Source: Corynebacterium confusum (GTDB lineage: Bacteria > Actinomycetota > Actinomycetes > Mycobacteriales > Mycobacteriaceae). From it: a stretch of 64,000 bases of DNA. A program made the position numbers and the translations under genes. Numbering within the stretch: the stretch's first letter is position 1; the number at the start of each line of letters is the position of its first letter. The stretch spans positions 62,001 through 126,000 of the forward strand of contig NZ_CP047202.1 in NCBI RefSeq assembly GCF_030408715.1. Reading direction: 5' to 3'. Under the pieces are notes generated by a model that had not been told where the DNA came from, did no database searches, and worked only from the letters and a program-made list of their open reading frames with translations. Below, piece after piece: positions 26,810 to 35,004 of the stretch.

Positions 26810-27289
26810 GTGGTGTTGTTCTGCATCGTGGGAGTCGTCGGTGCCGCCATCGACTTCGGCACCGTACACTTCCTCGAAACCTCCGGGGCAAACGCCCTGA
26901 TCAGCCGGGCAATCAGTTACATCCTGGGCAGCCTGTTCGCCTACTACGGCAATAGCGTTGTCACTTTCTCCGGCAACCGGTCCACCACCGAGAAGCTGAG
27001 GGCCTTCATCGTCTACACCGCGTGTTTGATCATGGCGGTGCTGGTCAACAAGCTCGCCCGTATCCCGCTGGCGAATTTCGAACACACGGTTTTCCTCTCG
27101 TGGGTGATTTCGCAGGCAACAGCCACCACCCTCAACTTCATCCTGCAGAGCAAGTCGGTGTTCACCAGCGAAAACACCTCGCGGTCAGCGCATTCCGCTC
27201 CCTCAGGCCCCTGCCTAGTAAGCGACAACCCGGCAAGCACCCCTCATCCTGCCCGGCAGGGCAGGGTGGGAGAAGGACTGTCGGGTTAG
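26810..27289 (+). CDS. GtrA-like membrane protein
   Basis: A 159-residue protein with four hydrophobic helices and the GtrA (PF04138) landmarks FCIVGVVGAAIDFGTVHFL at the start, SYILGSLFAYYGNSVVTF in the second helix region and ATTLNFILQSKSVF at the end of the domain. The family moves lipid-linked sugars or assists cell-surface polysaccharide decoration. The start is uncertain: the frame is open upstream without an ATG, and GTG at 26810 was taken. After the domain, about 40 polar residues read through to a stop that overlaps the convergent neighbour's stop; the gene may therefore have lost its native 3' end. Confidence 0.7.
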   Translation: MVLFCIVGVVGAAIDFGTVHFLETSGANALISRAISYILGSLFAYYGNSVVTFSGNRSTTEKLRAFIVYTACLIMAVLVNKLARIPLANFEHTVFLSWVISQATATTLNFILQSKSVFTSENTSRSAHSAPSGPCLVSDNPASTPHPARQGRVGEGLSG

Positions 27290-27972
27290 ACGTCCATCTC
27301 GATCGAGGTGGGAGTTCCGTCCCTCTTCGTCTTCACCGTCACGGGGTGCCCACCGAACATGTACCCGTCGTCGAACTCGACACCAACGTTTCCCCTGTGG
27401 GGAATGCTCAACACAGTCGGAGTCAGCTTGGCGTAGACGTCCTCCACCCCGAGTTTTGGGGCGGGTGTCGGCCTCCCTTCCGCCTCGGCTGCATCGTGGC
27501 GCCACCGGTTCGCGGCCGGAAGCGCTTTTTTGGCCCCCAGCATGCGCGCGTTATCGAGGTACTCCTGGGAGAGGACGTTGTTGATGAAGTTCAGCGCCGA
27601 CTTGAACTTCTTCGCCATGTTCCTCTGGCCCGCGAGGAGCAGTTCCGGCCCCTCGTACCACATACTGACCTTGACGCCGAGGTCGTCCGCTTTACCCTCG
27701 AAAGTCGAAAACGTCCGGTCAAGGACCAGTTGTCCGATATTGGCCTCCAGGATCACCGGTTCGGCAGTCTTGGCCGAGAGTTCTTCCATCTCTGGGTCGG
27801 GCAGCGGGTCAAGCATTTCCCAAATGGTGACGTAGGGTTCCTTCCTGATATCGGAAAAGAAGTAGCTACCCCGCGCGCGATACACCTTGAACGGCTCCAG
27901 ATCGGCGATTTCCCGCGGATCCCAGAGCGTCTTTCCCTGACGGGTGTGAAAGCAGGTGCGGGTAACGCACAT
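27286..27972 (-). CDS. DUF2262 domain protein
   Basis: A 228-residue soluble protein. The second half fits DUF2262 (PF10020): DRTFSTFEG, a helix with ALNFINNVL, LPAANRW and the C-terminal VEFDDGYMFGGHPVTV, which is the family's most conserved stretch (FDDGxxFxGHxIxV). The family has no known biochemical role. GGAAG lies eight bases before the ATG. It is convergent with the GtrA-like gene, sharing overlapping stops, and may follow a short uncertain frame upstream. Confidence 0.7.
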   Translation of the reverse strand: MCVTRTCFHTRQGKTLWDPREIADLEPFKVYRARGSYFFSDIRKEPYVTIWEMLDPLPDPEMEELSAKTAEPVILEANIGQLVLDRTFSTFEGKADDLGVKVSMWYEGPELLLAGQRNMAKKFKSALNFINNVLSQEYLDNARMLGAKKALPAANRWRHDAAEAEGRPTPAPKLGVEDVYAKLTPTVLSIPHRGNVGVEFDDGYMFGGHPVTVKTKRDGTPTSIEMDV

Positions 27973-28189
27973 GGATACTTCCGGTGGTTACTTCCCCGTC
28001 GGGAAGTAGCCGGAGAGCCACACCAGGCATAAGCATAAGTTGGAGTTTGAGCTTGTCTTTAGCGTAGTCGTCACTCACGACCCTCTTTTCCGGCACCGAG
28101 GAGACGATGAAGTGGAATTCGACTTCCTCTTCCTTAGCGCTCCTTTGCGTAACAGGGTCGTCGGGAAATTCCTCGTAAAGCGACAGCAT
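27866..28189 (-). CDS. Possible small hypothetical protein upstream of the DUF2262 gene
   Basis: The minus-strand frame starting MLSLYEEFPDDPVTQRSAKE has a protein-like, charged composition for its first 70 codons (VEFHFIVSSVPEKRVVSDDY) and then overlaps the start of the DUF2262 gene by 107 bp in another frame. There is no clear ribosome site. It is either a short independent gene or the frameshifted N-terminal part of the DUF2262 gene. Confidence 0.3.
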   Translation of the reverse strand: MLSLYEEFPDDPVTQRSAKEEEVEFHFIVSSVPEKRVVSDDYAKDKLKLQLMLMPGVALRLLPDGEVTTGSIHVRYPHLLSHPSGKDALGSAGNRRSGAVQGVSRAG

Positions 28190-28324
28190 GCGGCAATGGT
28201 AACTCACCCCACGTGCCCCCGCACCGGAATTCATGGCGGCGGGTCCCGACACATGTTCGCCCCGCGCACCTTCGATCCCCAGCCGGCCAGGGGGCATGAC
28301 CGGGGTGTTTGTTACTGTGTGTGC

Positions 28325-29059
28325 ATGAATCGACACATAGTGCCCGCCCTCGCCCTCGCGGCTGCCTGCACCACCGTCGGCGCCTGCTCCACCAACCAGG
28401 ACACCGGGGACAACCCCGCCACCGGGGTCTCTGCCTCCCCGACAGTCGACAAGAGCCCCGTCGATCCCCACACCACCGTCGTCGACGACACCGCCGCCCC
28501 GCAGGGCTACAGCATGGACAGCATCAACCAGATGATCCAGGACCAGGAAGCCGAAAGCCCCGGCATCAACCAGGACATGGTCTCCATAGCCCAGGAAGTC
28601 ACCGCCGACCCGGCCGAATGCGCCGCCTTAATCCCCACCGGCGTGACCTACATCTCCAAAATCGTTCAGAACCCCGACGCTATCGCGGCCCGCGACTTCA
28701 CCAACGAGTCCACTGACGCGACACTCAGCGTCGCCGTCTCATCCGACCCGCAGCTGTTGAACCACCCCCGTGACGTGTCGGTATGCGAGTCGATCACTAG
28801 GGCCCACGCCGGCGGATCCACGTCCTATACTGCGGCCCCCATGGAGCTGCGCGTCGACGGCGCCGACTCCGTCACCGCCGCCGAGGTGACCCTGACGCAG
28901 TCCTCCTCCCCCCTTTCTGGTGACAACGGCTCCGTCAGCCGCATCGCCTACGTCGAGATCGACGGGGCCACCTACACCGTCTCCGGCTCCCCCGAAGTCG
29001 CACCCGAAGATTTCACCCGCATGGCCCAGGCGCAGGCCGAGAAAATCCGCCAGCGATAA
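28325..29059 (+). CDS. Secreted lipoprotein, PknH-sensor-like
   Basis: A 244-residue protein with a lipoprotein signal (MNRHIVPALALAAACTTVGAC, lipobox VGAC near residue 21). A Thr/Pro/Asp-rich linker to about residue 65 is followed by a globular domain with two Cys (PAECAAL and VSVCESI) spaced as in the mycobacterial/corynebacterial extracellular PknH-like sensor lipoproteins. That similarity is weak and inferred. The ATG at 28325 was chosen because only it gives the signal peptide, although the frame is open further upstream. Confidence 0.7.
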   Translation: MNRHIVPALALAAACTTVGACSTNQDTGDNPATGVSASPTVDKSPVDPHTTVVDDTAAPQGYSMDSINQMIQDQEAESPGINQDMVSIAQEVTADPAECAALIPTGVTYISKIVQNPDAIAARDFTNESTDATLSVAVSSDPQLLNHPRDVSVCESITRAHAGGSTSYTAAPMELRVDGADSVTAAEVTLTQSSSPLSGDNGSVSRIAYVEIDGATYTVSGSPEVAPEDFTRMAQAQAEKIRQR

Positions 29060-29448
29060 CACACCGCGGGTCATGCCCGCCCCGCTCCCCGGGCACCGGT
29101 GGCGGGCAGGAGACGTCGCCTACCGCCAGGCAAGGCTGACAGGGTCCCACACCCCAGCCGCGGTGGCAGGATCCCCGCCCAGGATGGGGCCCAAAAGGAG
29201 ACCGGCGATACGCAACGCCTCACCGACATCCCTCAGGTTGTCGCGCACCCCGGTAAATGCCCGCGCCTTCAACGGGTACTCGCTTTCCCCTGCTGGCAGA
29301 GTTTAAGCCAATATGGCAAAAGTCACACGGCAAGGAAGCCGCTCTCTTCTCAACACAAAGAAAATGAGTCGCGTGCCGCTAGCAGTCTCCGGTTCTCGGC
29401 AAAAGCCACTAGACACTCTCCACTAATCTAAGAGCTATTGCCGCACTA
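29060..29448. other. Intergenic stretch
   Basis: About 390 bp without a supportable gene. The first 100 bp are very GC-rich with an imperfect GCCCGCC/GGCGGGC hairpin shortly after the lipoprotein gene, perhaps its terminator. The rest drops in GC, marking another change of DNA origin. Confidence 0.35.
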
Positions 29449-29492
29449 GAAAAAGAATCCCTAGCCGGTCAACACCGCACCTAGGGACTCTT
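29449..29492 (-). terminator. Rho-independent terminator (minus strand)
   Basis: Read on the minus strand, AAGAGTCCCTAG pairs with CTAGGGATTCTT around a 16-base loop and is followed by a T-run. The stem overlaps the stop codon of the 59-residue gene it serves. Confidence 0.75.
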
Positions 29493-29670
29493 ACCGCAAT
29501 TCTCCGCGCTGCTTACGGAGTATATCTTGTGCTTTGTATAGTGCAGTCTCGTTCGATTTCGTTGACTTGGAGGAAGACTTCAGTGCGCCAAAGAACTCTC
29601 TTGATTCAGCCCATCGTGCCAATTCTTCATACGAAAATTCGGATGCTTCGTCTTTTTTATTTATAGTCAT
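29491..29670 (-). CDS. Small hypothetical protein (59 aa)
   Basis: The sequence MTINKKDEASEFSYEELARW continues to a Lys/Ser-rich middle and a basic, helical C-terminus (KAQDILRKQRGELR). It is soluble and may be an antitoxin- or regulator-like small protein; no family is recognised. Its own terminator follows at once. The IS3-type element begins 6 bp upstream of the ATG, so its native promoter and leader are gone and any partner gene upstream is separated from it. Confidence 0.5.
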   Translation of the reverse strand: MTINKKDEASEFSYEELARWAESREFFGALKSSSKSTKSNETALYKAQDILRKQRGELR

Positions 29671-29725
29671 TTCACTGAAGTGTCCCAGGTTTTGTTCCGT
29701 TTGAGTAGATGGGAAAATCTGGAAC

Positions 29726-30037
29726 ATGCCAAGAAAATTTGACCAGGATGCCAAGGACCGTGTGGTCCGTCTCGTGGAAGACCGCATCTTGGCGGAAAAT
29801 ATGTCGATGCAAGCCGCGTGCCAGGCAGTAGCCCCAAAGCTGGGCGTCTCGTGGCACACGGCGAGGCAATGGACGCAGGCCGCTCGTCGCGAAGGACGTG
29901 TTGTGGAATCAATGCCCGAGGACCTTGCTGCAGAAAACGCACGGTTGCGTCGAGAGAATCAAGAGCTGCGGGACACCAATGAGTTGTTGAAAGCCGCCTC
30001 AGCTTTTTTCGCATCCGAACTCGACCCAAAACGTTAA
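29726..30037 (+). CDS. IS3-family transposase OrfA (second type)
   Basis: A 103-residue protein with a helix-turn-helix (LGVSWHTARQWTQAARREG) and a coiled coil (AENARLRRENQELRDTNELL). It ends TAA three bases before the orfB ATG. Here orfB is in the same frame as orfA, unlike in the other IS3 copies, so a -1 frameshift at the shared GCTTTTTTCGC run would not give a fusion. Expression of orfB must rely on re-initiation. Confidence 0.9.
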   Translation: MPRKFDQDAKDRVVRLVEDRILAENMSMQAACQAVAPKLGVSWHTARQWTQAARREGRVVESMPEDLAAENARLRRENQELRDTNELLKAASAFFASELDPKR

Positions 30038-30040
30038 GAA

Positions 30041-30961
30041 ATGATCCGATTCATCGATGAGCACCGGAATCGTTTCTCAGTCGAGTTCATCTGCCAGACG
30101 TTAAACACGCATCGCGAAGGCGGTTTTCTTAGCTCGCGTGGATACCGCCAATCCAAGGCCCGGGGCTTAAGCTCCCGCGCTTTTCGCGACGCTGCCCTAG
30201 TAGAGCGCATTACCGAAGTTCATAAACAAAACTACGGTGTCTACGGGGTTCGCAAAATGTGGCGCGTGCTGCGCCGCCAGGGCATTGACATTGGACGCGA
30301 GCAAACAGCCCGGCTGATGCGCAGTGCTGGACTGTCCGGCAAGGGCAAAGGTGGGGCACCAATCACAACGCGCAAGCCCAAGGGCCCGGATCATCGCCCT
30401 GACTTGGTAAAACGTGAGTTTAAGGCCCCTGGCCCTAATCGGCTGTGGGAGGCGGACATTACCTACGTGCGCACCCGAAAAGGCTTTGTGTACACCGCGT
30501 TCGTGACCGATGTATTCTCCCGGAGGATCGTCGGATGGGCGCTGTCCGATTCGATGCGCACCGAAGCCTTGCCGCTGCAGGCGTTGAACCAGGCAATCGT
30601 GTGCGCTAAGGAAACAACGGGCTTGATTCACCATTCAGACCACGGCTCACAATATGTGAGCATCGTCTACAACGAGCGCTTGGCCGAGCACGGTATCGCA
30701 GCGTCCACTGGGACGGTGGGCGACTCCTATGACAATGCTTTGGCTGAGAACGTCAACGGCTCCTACAAGAATGAGCTGATTCATAGGCGAACGTGGGCCG
30801 ATGTCGTCGACGTGGAAATCGCGACGTTCGAATGGGTGAATTGGTGGAACGAGTCAAGGCTCCACCAGAGCCTGGGCTACCGCACGCCGGCTGAAGTCGA
30901 AACCGAATTTTGGGAACACCACCCCAGTCGAGAAATAATGGAAATCAAGGCACAAGCCTAG
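30041..30961 (+). CDS. IS3-family transposase OrfB (second type)
   Basis: A 306-residue integrase-core protein with the triad in WEADITYV, HHSDHGSQY and YDNALAENVNG and an intact C-terminus (SLGYRTPAEVETEF). Its ATG follows the orfA stop by three bases in the same frame. Confidence 0.93.
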   Translation: MIRFIDEHRNRFSVEFICQTLNTHREGGFLSSRGYRQSKARGLSSRAFRDAALVERITEVHKQNYGVYGVRKMWRVLRRQGIDIGREQTARLMRSAGLSGKGKGGAPITTRKPKGPDHRPDLVKREFKAPGPNRLWEADITYVRTRKGFVYTAFVTDVFSRRIVGWALSDSMRTEALPLQALNQAIVCAKETTGLIHHSDHGSQYVSIVYNERLAEHGIAASTGTVGDSYDNALAENVNGSYKNELIHRRTWADVVDVEIATFEWVNWWNESRLHQSLGYRTPAEVETEFWEHHPSREIMEIKAQA

Positions 30962-31079
30962 GAACAAAACCCGGGGCACTTCACTGTGGGGCGTATATTC
31001 ACCCGCCCCATCGCGGTAGCTATGCGTTTTTCAACGCCCGATACACCGTAGGGCTTGAACGGAATTCGTGTAGGCGCAA

Positions 31080-31424
31080 TCAGGGGCTATAAAGTATTGC
31101 ATTACTTGCATCCAAACCTGTACATTCAGAGAATTGCCTTGGACTGGCGGTAACAGGTACCAGATATGCGTTCGTAAAATTCGCGCGCGTTAATGTCGCT
31201 CCACGAAGGTCTGACTCGCTAAGAATTGCGTTCGTAAAATCTGCGTCGGTGAAATCCGCCGATTTCAAGTTAGCCCATGCCACCATGGAGCCGCGAAACG
31301 AGCATCCTTTGCATATGCTTCCTTCGAGATTGATATCCGTCAGGTCATAGTTGGACATATCTTTCCCGGAAATGTCTTTCCCAGCGAGCTCCGTGGCCCA
31401 CGATTGAGGCATCGTTTTGTACAT
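31080..31424 (-). CDS. Pentapeptide-repeat protein
   Basis: A 114-residue protein with about ten consecutive A(D/N)LXX-type repeats, for example MSNYDLTDINLEG, MVAWANLKSADFTDADFTNA and LRGATLTRANFTNAYL. These should form a short right-handed quadrilateral beta helix. Longer relatives (Qnr, MfpA) mimic DNA and protect gyrase; at this length the protein could be complete or a fragment, and no function is implied. A second ATG four codons in is possible. It lies between IS elements. Confidence 0.75.
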   Translation of the reverse strand: MYKTMPQSWATELAGKDISGKDMSNYDLTDINLEGSICKGCSFRGSMVAWANLKSADFTDADFTNAILSESDLRGATLTRANFTNAYLVPVTASPRQFSECTGLDASNAILYSP

Positions 31425-31544
31425 TTGCTATTTAATCTGCGGTGAATTGATAATCCATTGCGGGCAACGGCCTTGGTAGCCAAGGCAGTGGGTGGTTACA
31501 ACTCCGTAAGGTTTGCCGTCTCTTATCTTGTTGAAACCAACCAC

Positions 31545-31625
31545 GAGAGTGTCCGATTGTTTGTGTGCGGGGGTGAAGTGCCCCGAGTTTTGTTCCTAGG
31601 CATTTGCCTTGATTTCTATTATCAC
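31545..31625. repeat. Adjoining remnants of an IS256 terminus and an IS3 terminus
   Basis: Positions 31545-31573 (GAGAGTGTCCGATTGTTTGT...) resemble the terminal repeat of the IS256 element that starts at 31652. Directly abutting, 31574 to about 31622 (TGAAGTGCCCCGAGTTTTGT...) is the inverted right tip of the second-type IS3 element. These are dead stubs left by successive insertions and deletions. Confidence 0.7.
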
Positions 31626-32164
31626 TTGCGACGGGTTCTGCTTCCAAATCGGAGAGTGTCTGATGGTTTGTGTGTGGGAACCTAACCCGCATGAGGAGAT
31701 GGACCAGAATGACTACTGTGACGAGACGAGATCCGGCTGATAAGGCCAAGATTGATGCGATTGAAAAGAAGCTGCTTGCTAACCCTGAAATCGCGAAACT
31801 CATTGATGACCTAGGCACATCGACAACGGATGCCAATGACCTAGTTCGGGGCATTCTACAAGCCTCGATTACTAGGGGATTAAACGCTGAGATGGATGCT
31901 CACCTTGGCTACGAGTCCGGCGATAGAGCAGCTAAAGCTGCAGCTGGGACAGACAATCACCGCAACGGAACCTACCCAAAAACCGTGGATTCTAACTACG
32001 GGCCAGTTACCGTTGATATCCCTAGGGATCGGGTCGGAACATTCTTGCCAACTATGGTTCCTAAAGGCTCGAGGCGTTTGACCTGGAGTGTCTTAGGTTT
32101 TTAGGTCCGGGTGACTTGAGTGTTGTCCATTGATGCCCTGCCTGTGGGTGGGGAGAATGGATGA

Positions 32165-32449
32165 ATGGTGAAGAAGTTCAGTAAACACACTCCCGAGCAG
32201 ATTGTTCGCAAGCTGGATAAGGCTCGAGAACTCAGAGAATCAGGATCGACCACGGCTCAAATCCTCACCGCGCTGGGGATCAGCGAAGCCACGCTGAACA
32301 GGTGGCAGGCAACCTATGGGGCGATGACCAAGAGCGAAGCTAAAGAGCTCCAGCGATTGCGCGAGGAAAACACGCGCCTCAAACGTCTCCTTGGGCAGGC
32401 AGAGCTGGAAAAGGCGGCGTGGAAAGAATTATCGGAGGGAAACTTCTAA
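32165..32449 (+). CDS. IS3-family transposase OrfA (nested element)
   Basis: A 94-residue protein with a helix-turn-helix of the TransposaseIS3/IS911 type (GISEATLNRWQATYGAM) and a leucine-zipper segment (ELQRLREENTRLKRLLGQ). It overlaps orfB by 31 bp in a different frame, the usual arrangement for -1 frameshifting to an OrfAB transposase. Confidence 0.9.
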   Translation: MVKKFSKHTPEQIVRKLDKARELRESGSTTAQILTALGISEATLNRWQATYGAMTKSEAKELQRLREENTRLKRLLGQAELEKAAWKELSEGNF

Positions 32450-33300
32450 GCCCAGCTCGCCGTCATGATGCCGTCTGGCATCTCGTTGGGCTGGGCTACT
32501 CCCAAAGGCGTGCCTGCCAGATCGTTGGACTCTCTCGTAGTGCTTATCGGCGCGCTAGGATCCGTCAGGGCAAGCCGGATAAGTACGCGGACCTAAGGGC
32601 GTGGATGCACGAGTTCGCGCGTGATCACCGCCGGTGGGGACACCGGCGCGCCTGGAGGACCGCCCTCACCGAGGGGTATGGGATATGCCGGGAAACCTTC
32701 CGGAGGATTTGGCGTGAAGAAGGCCTGCGCGTCCTACCCAGGAAGAAGCGCAAACGCGTCGATGGTCACGGCCAGCGCGATGTTCCTGCCGGCCAGTACC
32801 CGAACGACGTGTGGGCGCTGGATTTCCAGTTCGATTCAACATGGCACGGCAAGACGATCAAGATCTGCAACATCATCGATGAATACACTCGCGAGCACGT
32901 CGCCTTCACGGTCGACAAGAAGATCGACGCGGACTCGGTGATCGAGCTGCTCGACCTCGCTTGTTGTGACCAAGGCGGGCGCCGGCGGGTGATCCGGATG
33001 GATAACGGCCCCGAGTTCATCGCTCATGCGCTCAACGAATGGGCTGGGGAGGATGAAACGATTCAGGCGTTTATCCCGCCAGGCCAGCCCTGGCATAACG
33101 GGTATGTCGAGTCTTTCCACAACCGAATGCGTGACGAACTCTTAGAAGACAACAGCATCGAGAATCTCGAACATGCACGGATGCTCGTGGCCCAGTGGTC
33201 GCAGCGGTACAATGACTTCCACCCGCATTCCTCGCTGGGCTACCTCAGCCCGCGGAAGTATGCGGAACAATGGCAACATGAAAACACGGTCAACGCTTAA
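32419..33300 (+). CDS. IS3-family transposase OrfB (nested element)
   Basis: A 293-residue protein with the integrase triad in WALDFQFD, RMDNGPEFI and NGYVESFHNRMRDE, the variant typical of the IS407/IS2-like branch. It starts at a GTG inside orfA, in the -1 frame. It is intact and ends AEQWQHENTVNA before the right terminus. Confidence 0.92.
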   Translation: MERIIGGKLLSPARRHDAVWHLVGLGYSQRRACQIVGLSRSAYRRARIRQGKPDKYADLRAWMHEFARDHRRWGHRRAWRTALTEGYGICRETFRRIWREEGLRVLPRKKRKRVDGHGQRDVPAGQYPNDVWALDFQFDSTWHGKTIKICNIIDEYTREHVAFTVDKKIDADSVIELLDLACCDQGGRRRVIRMDNGPEFIAHALNEWAGEDETIQAFIPPGQPWHNGYVESFHNRMRDELLEDNSIENLEHARMLVAQWSQRYNDFHPHSSLGYLSPRKYAEQWQHENTVNA

Positions 33301-34338
33301 ACCAACTGGACCGAATTCTTAGGCCACCCCAGACCGATGTCGATGACATGATCATCAGCTTGTACGCCGGTGGGATGACCATTAGGGATATCCAGCACCA
33401 CATGGCAACTGCGATGCGGGTTGATATTTCCCATGAGACGATTTCTGCAGTTACTGACGCCGTCTTGGATGAAGTCATGGTCTGGCAAAACCGCCAGCTA
33501 GACGAGTTCTACCCCGTGGTGTTCCTGGACGCGCTGCGTATTAAAGTCCGTGACGGCGGCCGGGTTGTCAACAAGTCCGCGTACATGGCAATCGGCGTGG
33601 ACCTCGACGGCATCAAGCACATTTTAGGATTGTGGATCGCCAAGGAAGAAGGTGCTTCCTTCTGGGCGCAGGTGTGCTCTAACCTGGCTAATCGTGGGGT
33701 CAAAGACGTCTTTATTGTCTGCTGTGACGGGCTGAAAGGCCTACCAGAAGCAGTAGAGGCAACCTGGCCGAACTCGATGGTACAAACCTGTATCGTGCAC
33801 CTGATTCGCGCCGCGAACCGGTGGGTGGCCTACGGGGATCGCCGGGCTGTATCAGCCGCATTGAAGAAGGTCTACACCGCCACAGACGAGACCACAGCTA
33901 AGGCGGCCTTAGACGAATTCGAGGCCTCCGAGCTGGGTGAGAAGTATCTACGCTCAGTCAAGGTCTGGCAGGACGCGTGGGCGCGGTTTGTCCCGTTTCT
34001 GCAGTTCCCACCAGCAGCCAGAAAGGTCATCTATACAACGAATTCCATTGAGTCGTTTAACAACGAGCTGCGAAAAGCTACTCGCAACAGGGTGCAGTTC
34101 ACCAACGATGAATCAGCGCTTAAAACACTGTGGTTGATGATCTGCAACATTGAAGACAAACGAGCGGCAAAGAGAGCAAAGCAAGGCAAACGAGTCTCAA
34201 GAACAGCCGGCAGACTCATGGAAGGAGCCCGAGTTTCCGGCTGGAAACAAGCCATCAACCAAATGGCCGTGGCCTACCCCGACCGCTTCGACAAATACCT
34301 ATAAACCCAGCCCCACACACAAACAACTTGACACGCTC

Positions 34339-34680
34339 CCCTGGAAAAGCGAGACTGTTTAGCTGTGCCGGCATAGATGGTTCTGTCCGCGCCGGAGTTA
34401 CTCGATTACGTATTCTTTCAGTTCGCTACCGCCGATCGGCACTAAAGGTACGGTTCCTTCGGCCAAGCAGAAAATACCAGCGGTCTACTTATCATTTTGG
34501 AGGAGATGACCTTAACACCCGGATCGGTGAGCGTGCAATTACCCGACAGGGTAGGAGATGTTAATCACCACGCGGGTATGCCCTAGATGACGCCTTCATT
34601 CGTAAAGGCTAGACCTCGTGCGACGGCTGTGAGCGGCAATGATAAACATCGCGCAGCGTCTTGGGAAAGAATGGCTGAGT
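34339..34680. other. Junction between the mobile region and resident chromosome
   Basis: About 340 bp after the IS256 end. A 26-codon frame (34506-34586, MTLTPGSVSVQLPDRVG...) follows GGAGGAG but resembles nothing known. Base composition shifts here to the GC-rich style that continues to the end of the window. Confidence 0.35.
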
Positions 34681-35004
34681 ATGTCGGGAGAAGAAATCCA
34701 AGGCGTCGACGTGGACGCCCAGGGGCGCTGCGCACACTGGCATGCGCCGGTGGACGTGGTGGCCAACAAGTGCGCGACCTGCGGGCAGTTCTACGCGTGC
34801 TCCATCTGTCACGCGGAACTAGCCGATCACCCGTTTGGTCCTATGGATAAGCACACGGACGCGGCTTTGTGCGGCGTTTGTGGGGAGACGATGAATTACG
34901 GGCGTTACCGGCTAGCCACCGCTTGCCCGGCGTGCGGGCACCCCTTTAATCCGGGGTGCCACGCGCACGAGGAGATTTACTTCCAGTTGGGCTCGGTCAA
35001 CTAG
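34681..35004 (+). CDS. CHY-type zinc-finger protein
   Basis: A 107-residue protein with eight or more Cys/His in a CHY-like arrangement: CAHWHAPVDVVANKC, CGQFYACSICHAELADH, CGVCGETM and CPACGHPFNPGCHAH. This implies three bound zinc ions. Start at 34681 (MSGEEIQGVDVDAQGRC) gives the usual family length; an in-frame ATG 42 bp upstream exists. Its stop codon shares the palindrome CTAG with the stop of the convergent gene. The family's role in bacteria is unknown. Confidence 0.85.
   Translation: MSGEEIQGVDVDAQGRCAHWHAPVDVVANKCATCGQFYACSICHAELADHPFGPMDKHTDAALCGVCGETMNYGRYRLATACPACGHPFNPGCHAHEEIYFQLGSVN

Larger units (their letters stand above)
29676..30983 (+). mobile_element. IS3-family insertion sequence, second type
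   Basis: About 1306 bp with termini GAAGTGTCCCAGGTTTTGTT and GGAACAAAACCCGGGGCACTTC. Flanking ACT trinucleotides on both sides (29674-29676 and 30983-30985) are a 3-bp target duplication, showing a simple insertion. It is related to, but clearly different from, the pair at 20.5 and 23.8 kb. Confidence 0.9.
32084..33331 (+). mobile_element. IS3-family insertion sequence nested in the IS256 element
   Basis: A 1248-bp element with termini TGGAGTGTCTTAGG... and the complement of TGGGGTGGCCTAAG.... It is bracketed by a perfect 4-bp direct repeat GACC (32080-32083 and 33332-33335). It is the youngest layer of this nested structure. Confidence 0.92.
31709..34304 (+). pseudogene. IS256-family (mutator-type) transposase, interrupted
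   Basis: The 5' half (31709-32083, 125 codons, starting MTTVTRRDPADKAKID after GAGGAG) and 3' half (33336-34304) rejoin exactly in frame at ...GSRRLT/DVDDMIISLYAGG when the nested element and one GACC repeat are removed. The restored protein would have about 447 residues. The DDE residues lie in the 3' half: LDALRIKV, VCCDGLKG and NSIESFNNELRK. Because it is split, this copy cannot make active transposase, although its ends could be used in trans. Confidence 0.9.
31652..34338 (+). mobile_element. IS256-family insertion sequence, split by a nested IS3 element
   Basis: The left terminus (GAGAGTGTCTGATGGTTTGT, then GTGTGGG) and right terminus (complement of GAGCGTGTCAAGTTGTTTGT, then GTGTGGG) form imperfect inverted repeats. 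Removing the nested 1248-bp element and one GACC copy leaves an element of about 1435 bp, a normal IS256 size. Confidence 0.88.
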
